The notes under the pieces: generated by a model
Told to the model about the DNA's origin: nothing
The model's input: only the letters and a program-made list of their open reading frames with translations
The model's database searches: none
Assembly (NCBI RefSeq): GCF_000633255.1
Contig: NZ_AYMJ01000018.1
Span: 392,526-456,525, forward strand
Length of the DNA: 64,000 nucleotides
Origin: Pseudomonas sp. H1h
GTDB lineage: Bacteria; Pseudomonadota; Gammaproteobacteria; Pseudomonadales; Pseudomonadaceae
Direction: 5' to 3'
Shown: one piece after another, positions 58,395 to 64,000 of the stretch
Numbering within the stretch: position 1 is the first letter of the stretch
Layout: every line of letters begins with the position of its first letter
Position numbers and translations under genes: made by a program

Positions 58395-61300
58395 TTCACC
58401 TCCAGGGTGCTCAGGCCATTGCCTTGGCGCTGTACCTGAATCTGCACCGGAATCCGTTCGTGCATTTCCTGCACGTGGGAAATCACCGCGACTTTGCGCC
58501 CCTGGGCCTGCAAGCCGTCGAGGGCGTCCATCGCCAGTTGCAGGGATTCCGGGTCGAGGCTGCCGAAGCCCTCGTCGATAAACAGCGATTCGATCTTCAG
58601 CGTGCTTGAGGCCATCGACGCCAAGCCCAGCGCCAGGGCCAGCGACACCAGGAACGTCTCGCCACCGGACAGCGAATGCACCGAGCGCAATTCATCGCCC
58701 ATCTCGGTGTCCATCACCAGCAGACCGAGCATGCTGCCGCCGCGTTTCAGGCGATAGCGCTTGACCAGTTGGCGCAGCTGCACGTTGGCGTGATGCACCA
58801 GCAGGTCGAGGTTGTAGGCCTGGGCGATCTTGCGGAAGGTGTCGCCGGTGGCCGAGCCGATCAACGCATTGAGCCGCGCCCAACGCTGATACTCGGCGTA
58901 GGCGTCAGCGATCTGCTGCGCCAGTGCTTGATTGGCGTTTTGCCGGCGCTGATCCTCGACCTGTTCGGCACGCAATTCGGCGCATTGCTGTTCGCTGGCG
59001 GTGAACTGGTCTTGCAGGTCGGCGAGGGCGGTGGCGAGTTGTTCGGCATCGAGGTTGCCGTTGTGTTGCGCCTGATGATCGAGCAACAAGCGATCACGCT
59101 CCTGCAGCAGCACCTTGGCCTGCTCGATGGCTTTTTCGTTGTGCTGCAAGTGCTGGCGCAGTTCGCTGACCTCAGCATCATCGACGCGCAGCAGGTCTTC
59201 GAGACCGCCGTCATCCAGCTCCGGATGACGTGCGCGCCAGTCGGCGATTTTGCCGGCCAGATCCTGATCTTCGCTGTGCAGCGCTTGCAAACGCTCTTGC
59301 TGCGCCTTGAGTTCGGCGGCGATCTGCACGAGTTGCGTGCGCAGGTTTTGCAGGTCCTGTGCGGTGCCGGTTTCGGCCTTGCGCGCCTGTTCAACCGCGT
59401 GCTCGAGTTGCTGTTGCCAGTGCTCGGCGCTGCTGTGCTCGCCGAGCAGTTGCGCGAGTTTTTCCTGGCAGGTGCGTTGCTGTTCGGTCAGCGCAGTGAA
59501 TTGCTGTTCGGCGCTGAGCAACTGCTGTGCACGGGTCTGCTGACGATCCTGTTCTTTCTCCAGCGTCTGCTGACGCTGTTGCTGTTCGGCCTGTTCTTCC
59601 TTCTGCTGATCGACCTGCGCCAGGCGCTCGGCGATCTGCCGGTCGAGCTGCATGAACGTCGCTGCGGGCTCCTGACGCAAAGCATCCAGGGTGTCCGCTG
59701 GCAGCAGATTGCCGAACGCTGTGAGTTCTTCATCGAGACGCTGACGGTCGCTGCTCAGCTCTCGCTGCTGATTGCTCAGGTGCTGCGTCGCTTGTTGATG
59801 CGCAGTTTCGGTCTGACGCAATTGCTGGGTCAGACGCGCGGCATCCTGTTGCAGGGTGAGCAGGGCGCTCTGGCGTTGTTCGTCCTGAGTGATGCTCTGG
59901 TTCAACTGGTCGTTTTGTCGGGCAAGCCAGGCATCGCGTTTGTCAGCGTCCTGATTGAGCAGCTGCGCGGCCAGCGGATGCGCGTCGAGGCTCGGCGCCA
60001 GCGCTTGTTGCTGGGTGGCCAGGTGTTCCTGTTGTTGCAGCAGTTCTTTTTGCTGAGCAATGACGCCACCGACTTCGGCGCGCAACTCGATGAGCTTTTC
60101 CTTGAGCTGATCGACCACCTGCTGGGCGTTGGCCTGCTCGCTTTCATCGTGGCGACCGAGACTTTGCAGCAGCGCTTCCGGTTGGTGATACGGATGCTCG
60201 TTGCTGCCGCAGACCGGGCACGGCTGATCGTCCTGCAACTGCGCGCGCAACTCTTCGACACTGGCACTGCGCGCCAGACGCTGGCGTTCAAGCAGTTCGC
60301 GGGTGACGTTGAGAGTCTGCTCGGCGACGGTCAGCCCGGCTTTGGTTTTTACCCCGTCCTGAGTCAGGCGTTCGCGTTCCTGATGGGCGCTGAGCTGGCG
60401 TTGTTGCAGCTCGCTGCTGCGCTTGTCGAGATCCTGTTGCGTGGCCCACAAGCGTGACAGGTCTTCGAAGGCGCGCAGTTGTTTGCGGTTGTCCTGCAGC
60501 AGCGTGCCGAGGATGCCGATCTGTTCGGCGACGGCATCGGGTTCGGCGCCGGCCTCTTTGAACAGCACTTCAAGTTGCTGCTTCTGCGAGGTCAGCTCGG
60601 CGGCGCTGCGGGTGGCGTTTTCTTCGAGGCTTGCCAGTTCCGCCTGGCCTTTGTTCAAGCGGTTGCCGATCAGCATCAGCTGTTGCAGGCGATCGCGATA
60701 GGCATTCCACGCATCACTCAGCGGCGCCAGATGAGCGCTCTGCTCAAGTTCGGCGGCGATGCGTTGCAGGCGCTCGGCGACTTGGGTCTGTTTTTCCAGC
60801 AAGGCGTGAAGGGCGTTCTGGCCCTCGGTGCACGCCTGTTGCGCATTGAGTCTGGCGTCGGCGCTGTGGGCGACATCCTTGACCAGACGGGCGAGGGTGC
60901 TTTGTTCTTCAAACGCCTGACGCAACAGCGGCGCGTTTGCGGTTTGCCGATGCTGCGCTTCGCTCAAAGCGACTTTCGCTTCTTCGAGGTCCTGCTCCAG
61001 TTGTGTCTGGCGCTCGCTCAGCTCGGCGTGTTGCTGCGTGTGCGCGGCTATTTGCGCGGCCAGTGGCGTCAGCAGGGCATCGAGTTCGGTTTTACGCGCG
61101 AACTGATGCCGTTGCGGGCCGAGCTGTTCCAGACGCGTCAACTTCATGCGTTCGCCGGCCAGACCTTCCGACGTCTGCTGGGCGCTGTGCAGTTGTTCGG
61201 CGGCGGCTTGCTGCGCGTCCCGCAACACACGCAAATCCTTGAGCCAGCTGTGCTGTTGCTCGAGCTGCTTGAGCTGCGCCTGCTGCAACTTCATCTGTTG

Positions 61301-62032
61301 TTGGGCGGCGTTGAAACGCTCGTCCAGCTGCGCTCGAGCCTCAGGCGCCAGCGGGGTGACGCCGGTGGCCTGATCTTGCAGCAGCTTGTGCGCTTCGCGG
61401 GCTTCTTTGGTCTTGTCGAACGCGCGACGGCCGAGGCGGGTGTAAAGCGCGGTGTCGGTGAGCTTTTCCAGCAGTTCGCTGCGGTCGTTGTCGTCGGCCT
61501 TGAGGAACGCGCTGAACTCGCTCTGCGCCAGCAGCACGGCGCGGGTGAACTGTTCGAAGTTGAGGCCGAGCGCGGCTTCCAGCTGGGTCTTGTATTCGCC
61601 TTTCTGGCTGGCGAGCAGTTGATCCTGATCGATGTCGCGCAGGCTCTGACGGCTGGCCTGCAGCTTGCCGCCAGCCTTCTCGCGAGCCCGGTTGGCTTCC
61701 CAGCGGGCGCGATAGCGGCGGCCATCGACGCCGACAAAATCCACTTCGGCATAACCTTCACCGGTGCCGCGCCGCAGCAAGGTGCGCGGGTCGCCGGTGG
61801 CGATTTCACCGTCGGCATCCGGGACTTTGGCGTCACGGCCAGTGTTGTTCAGGCGCGGCACGGCGCCGAACAGCGCCAGGCACAGGGCATCGAGCAGGGT
61901 ACTTTTGCCGGCACCGGTCGGCCCGGTGATCGCGAACAGCCCGGCACTGGCCAGCGGTTCGGCGGTGAAATCGATTTCGAACGGCCCGGCCAGCGAGGCG
62001 AGGTTCTTCAAGCGAATGGCGAGAATCTTCAT
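58391..62032 (-). CDS. sbcC: Exonuclease subunit SbcC
   Basis: The 1213-residue SMC-like ATPase pairs with SbcD to cleave DNA hairpins and process double-strand ends. Walker A is ITGPTGAGKSTLLDALCLAL near residue 36. Two long Gln/Leu-rich coiled-coil arms (about 190-540 and 600-1000) flank a zinc-hook motif (CPVCGSNEHPYHQPE, about residue 600). The signature is SLSGGETFLVSLALALGLAS and Walker B is SLFIDEGFGSLDPESLQLAM, both at the C-terminal end. Its start lies inside the sbcD stop (ATGA). The Gln-rich arms also produce long antisense reading frames, which are not genes. Confidence 0.96.
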   Translation of the reverse strand: MKILAIRLKNLASLAGPFEIDFTAEPLASAGLFAITGPTGAGKSTLLDALCLALFGAVPRLNNTGRDAKVPDADGEIATGDPRTLLRRGTGEGYAEVDFVGVDGRRYRARWEANRAREKAGGKLQASRQSLRDIDQDQLLASQKGEYKTQLEAALGLNFEQFTRAVLLAQSEFSAFLKADDNDRSELLEKLTDTALYTRLGRRAFDKTKEAREAHKLLQDQATGVTPLAPEARAQLDERFNAAQQQMKLQQAQLKQLEQQHSWLKDLRVLRDAQQAAAEQLHSAQQTSEGLAGERMKLTRLEQLGPQRHQFARKTELDALLTPLAAQIAAHTQQHAELSERQTQLEQDLEEAKVALSEAQHRQTANAPLLRQAFEEQSTLARLVKDVAHSADARLNAQQACTEGQNALHALLEKQTQVAERLQRIAAELEQSAHLAPLSDAWNAYRDRLQQLMLIGNRLNKGQAELASLEENATRSAAELTSQKQQLEVLFKEAGAEPDAVAEQIGILGTLLQDNRKQLRAFEDLSRLWATQQDLDKRSSELQQRQLSAHQERERLTQDGVKTKAGLTVAEQTLNVTRELLERQRLARSASVEELRAQLQDDQPCPVCGSNEHPYHQPEALLQSLGRHDESEQANAQQVVDQLKEKLIELRAEVGGVIAQQKELLQQQEHLATQQQALAPSLDAHPLAAQLLNQDADKRDAWLARQNDQLNQSITQDEQRQSALLTLQQDAARLTQQLRQTETAHQQATQHLSNQQRELSSDRQRLDEELTAFGNLLPADTLDALRQEPAATFMQLDRQIAERLAQVDQQKEEQAEQQQRQQTLEKEQDRQQTRAQQLLSAEQQFTALTEQQRTCQEKLAQLLGEHSSAEHWQQQLEHAVEQARKAETGTAQDLQNLRTQLVQIAAELKAQQERLQALHSEDQDLAGKIADWRARHPELDDGGLEDLLRVDDAEVSELRQHLQHNEKAIEQAKVLLQERDRLLLDHQAQHNGNLDAEQLATALADLQDQFTASEQQCAELRAEQVEDQRRQNANQALAQQIADAYAEYQRWARLNALIGSATGDTFRKIAQAYNLDLLVHHANVQLRQLVKRYRLKRGGSMLGLLVMDTEMGDELRSVHSLSGGETFLVSLALALGLASMASSTLKIESLFIDEGFGSLDPESLQLAMDALDGLQAQGRKVAVISHVQEMHERIPVQIQVQRQGNGLSTLEVK

Positions 62033-63273
62033 GGCTGCTCGCCCTCCAGTTGTACGTCCTGCAGCAGTTCGGCGAAGTCCTTGAGGGTCTGTTCATCGAC
62101 CTCGTTGCCGTAGTTGTCGAGCCAGGCGCGGCTGAACAGTTCCTGCGGGGTGAGCTGATCGAGTTCGATCAATGCGCTGCCGTCTTCGGCACCGTCTGCA
62201 CCGCGGTTGCCGGCATATTCGGCAGCGATCCGCACCAAACGCACGGCTTTGCCTTGCAGGGCGCTTTCCACCTGATGGCGCAGATCCGGCTGCGGCTCGT
62301 CGAGGGTCACGCGCACTTCGAGCCACGGTTGGCGCTGGGTTTCGGCGAGCAGATCAATGTTCGGCAGGTCTGCCAGTTGCAGCAGGATCTCCGCCAGCGG
62401 CGCCGGGCCTATGCGTTGCAGGTTGACCGATCTTGGGATCAGTTTCGGTTCAACGCTGACCAGGGTTTCGCCGTCGAGGGTGATGTCGAGAATCTGGTGC
62501 TGATAGCCGATCTCCGAGAACGACAGCGGAATCGGCGAACCGCTGTAGCGAATGCGTTCTTCACCGTTCACTTTCTGCGGCTTGTGCAAATGGCCGAGGG
62601 CGACGTAGCTGATGCTCGGCCCGAACAGGCTGGCGGGCAGCGCTTCTGCGTTGCCGATGATCAGGCTGCGCTCGGAGTCTTCCGAGACCGAGCCGCCGGC
62701 CATGTGCGCGTGGCTGATCGCGACCAGCGCCTGACCCGGTTGGCGCTTGGCGTTGGCCGCTTCGATCAGCCATTCATGCACCTGACCGATGCCGCGCAAA
62801 TAGTTGTCGCCCAGATGCGCGCCGGTCACTTCCGCCGGGCGCAGAAACGGCAGCGCCAGGCACCACGCGGCGATTTCGCCTTGGGCATTCGGCAGCGGCA
62901 GCAACAGCCGTTCGGCATCGAGCTGACCGTCATCCAGCCACAACACCCGCCCCAGCGCATGGGTGCGCAAACGGCGCATCAGCGGCGCCGGCAGTTCGAT
63001 GCGCGAGCCGGAGTCGTGGTTGCCGGCGATCATCACAATGGTTAGCAGCGGTTGCTGCTCGTGGGCGCTGACGATGAAATCGTAGAGGCGTTCCTGGGCT
63101 TTGACCGGCGGATTGACAGTGTCGAAGATGTCACCGGCAATCAGCAGCACATCCGGCTGCGCCAGTTGCAGTTGGCGCAGCAGCCATTCGAGAAAGCACG
63201 CATGCTCGAAATCGCGCTCCTGGCCGTGCAGGTTTTGCCCAAGGTGCCAGTCGGAGGTGTGAAACAGACGCAA
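62029..63273 (-). CDS. sbcD: Exonuclease subunit SbcD
   Basis: The 414-residue metallophosphoesterase is the nuclease subunit of SbcCD. Metal-binding motifs are RLFHTSDWHLGQ at the start, DVLLIAGDIFD, IVMIAGNHDSGS, AISHAHMAG and VALGHLHKPQ. The start is TTG at 63273: GGAG lies six bases upstream and the motif-containing N terminus begins directly there, with no ATG or GTG in reach that gives the normal length. The longer frame to 63372 is not supported. It overlaps sbcC by four bases. Confidence 0.95.
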   Translation of the reverse strand: MRLFHTSDWHLGQNLHGQERDFEHACFLEWLLRQLQLAQPDVLLIAGDIFDTVNPPVKAQERLYDFIVSAHEQQPLLTIVMIAGNHDSGSRIELPAPLMRRLRTHALGRVLWLDDGQLDAERLLLPLPNAQGEIAAWCLALPFLRPAEVTGAHLGDNYLRGIGQVHEWLIEAANAKRQPGQALVAISHAHMAGGSVSEDSERSLIIGNAEALPASLFGPSISYVALGHLHKPQKVNGEERIRYSGSPIPLSFSEIGYQHQILDITLDGETLVSVEPKLIPRSVNLQRIGPAPLAEILLQLADLPNIDLLAETQRQPWLEVRVTLDEPQPDLRHQVESALQGKAVRLVRIAAEYAGNRGADGAEDGSALIELDQLTPQELFSRAWLDNYGNEVDEQTLKDFAELLQDVQLEGEQP

Positions 63274-63394
63274 GGCGGACTCCGCAACAGTTAAAGAGGT
63301 GATGGCCGCAGGGAAATGAGAGGGCGGCGAAAGAGGGGGAGAGTTTACTGGCAAATGCGTGGGCGTGCCCAAAGCCTTGATGAATCGCGCGATA

Positions 63395-64000
63395 TCAACC
63401 GCTCACTTTACGGTCGGTATGCCGGCGCTGTACTTCAGCAAATATCGCGGTGATCGCCCGGTGTGGCAGGCGTTTTTGTAGTGTCCTGACCTGTGCGCTC
63501 ATTCGCAGCAGTTCTTCACTCGGCTTGGCCCACTGGTCTTTTGGCAGCGGCTCTGACCACTGGCGCATGACCTCGGGCAACACGTGTTGGCCCATGGCCT
63601 TGATGCGGCGGATTTCCCATTCGACCAAATAGTTGGGCAGCGTCCAGAAGGTCATGACGTGATACAGGTACCAGAAGAACCCCGACACCCGGCCGCGCTC
63701 GCCATCACGGATCTGCTGATGCATGCGCGCGCGGGCGTTATGGAACGTGTGCAGGCCTTCGTGGGGCGGATCGTCGGGGCCTTGCAGGTCTTGCTGGTAC
63801 TGAATCGATTTGAGGTCGTTGACCTCGAACTCCATGTAGCCGCGGATGGCTTCCCAATGACTGATGGCGATGGGCAGGCCGGTGCAAGGGAATTCGACGC
63901 TGGTGAGGACTTCGCCATGCTGGAAGCCGATGCCCATGCCGTATTGGCGGCGGATGCCGTACTGGGTGGCGCTTTGGGCTTCGATGACCCAGGCCGAGAG
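63395..64000 (-). CDS. Unknown protein, partial (start lies beyond the window)
   Basis: The frame stays open to the right edge, so the true N terminus is outside the window. At least 201 residues are visible, including GIRRQYGMGIGFQHGEVLTS, LPIAISHWEAIRGYMEFEVN, YLYHVMTFWTLPNYLVEWEI and KRLPHRAITAIFAEVQRRHT. No signal or family motif is recognised. It lies upstream of sbcD on the same strand, separated by 121 bases. An ATG at 63937 exists but does not explain the open frame upstream of it. Confidence 0.75.
   Translation of the reverse strand, partial: LSAWVIEAQSATQYGIRRQYGMGIGFQHGEVLTSVEFPCTGLPIAISHWEAIRGYMEFEVNDLKSIQYQQDLQGPDDPPHEGLHTFHNARARMHQQIRDGERGRVSGFFWYLYHVMTFWTLPNYLVEWEIRRIKAMGQHVLPEVMRQWSEPLPKDQWAKPSEELLRMSAQVRTLQKRLPHRAITAIFAEVQRRHTDRKVSG

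Noticed and set aside
60479..62113. Long plus-strand frame (544 codons), and another at 58676-60457, inside sbcC.
   Set aside because: Both are antisense shadows of the Gln- and Leu-rich coiled-coil arms of SbcC and match no protein family.

Overview
The window looks like a chromosomal segment of a fluorescent-group Pseudomonas. It has high GC content, long antisense shadow frames, many Pseudomonas-type REP palindromes (core GGGAGCGGGCTTGCTCGCGA) and typical Pseudomonas gene content (metE, sbcCD, an L-arabinonate cluster, PLP-type trans-sulfuration genes). Species and strain cannot be told from the sequence alone. No rRNA, tRNA, insertion sequence, prophage or CRISPR array is visible.

Layout. 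At 0-5.2 kb there is the start of an OmpR-type response regulator, divergent from a PepSY/cytochrome b561 pair, then an overlapping operon of a sialidase-like protein, a membrane protein and an LTA-synthase-like sulfatase. At 5.2-6.7 kb an alpha/beta hydrolase is divergent from an HxlR regulator. At 6.7-10.2 kb a flavin-dependent (LLM) monooxygenase and flavin reductase are divergent from an NCS1 permease. At 10.4-20.9 kb there are a polyamine-type binding protein, TerC, an amidase, an AraC regulator, a bile-acid-symporter-family protein, a two-component pair, two small lipoproteins and a striking 13-residue-repeat secreted protein. At 21-29.5 kb there is a structured intergenic region, reverse trans-sulfuration genes, metE, a Ppx/GppA-like phosphatase and a ParD-like/methionine aminopeptidase pair.

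At 30-43.7 kb there is a polyamine-type ABC transporter, a RibBA-like protein, a DUF1330 protein, a PAAR/effector/immunity-like island (36.6-38.3 kb, visibly less GC-rich), a Nudix hydrolase, a GntR/FCD regulator, and an operon of carboxymuconolactone-decarboxylase-like protein, second flavin reductase, aldehyde dehydrogenase, alpha/beta hydrolase and amino-acid-synthesis-family protein. At 44.5-48 kb there is a YCF48-like/RND pair. At 48.2-56.7 kb lies a non-phosphorylative L-arabinonate-type pathway with its GntR regulator, MFS transporter and a lactonase. At 56.8-64 kb there are small unknown proteins, a GST, sbcC, sbcD and a partial unknown gene.

The most interesting feature is a palindromic operator related to GGTATACCATAATACC that occurs five times, always upstream of genes of one functional type: the flavin reductase/LLM monooxygenase, the NCS1 permease, the ABC importer, ribBA/DUF1330 and the amino-acid-synthesis-family/hydrolase/dehydrogenase operon. 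I infer one split regulon, probably controlled by the GntR/FCD protein at 38.9-39.7 kb, for import and flavin-dependent cleavage of an unidentified, probably nitrogen-containing, compound. A second item of interest is the PAAR gene, in which a TGA codon stands exactly where PAAR domains carry a conserved cysteine.
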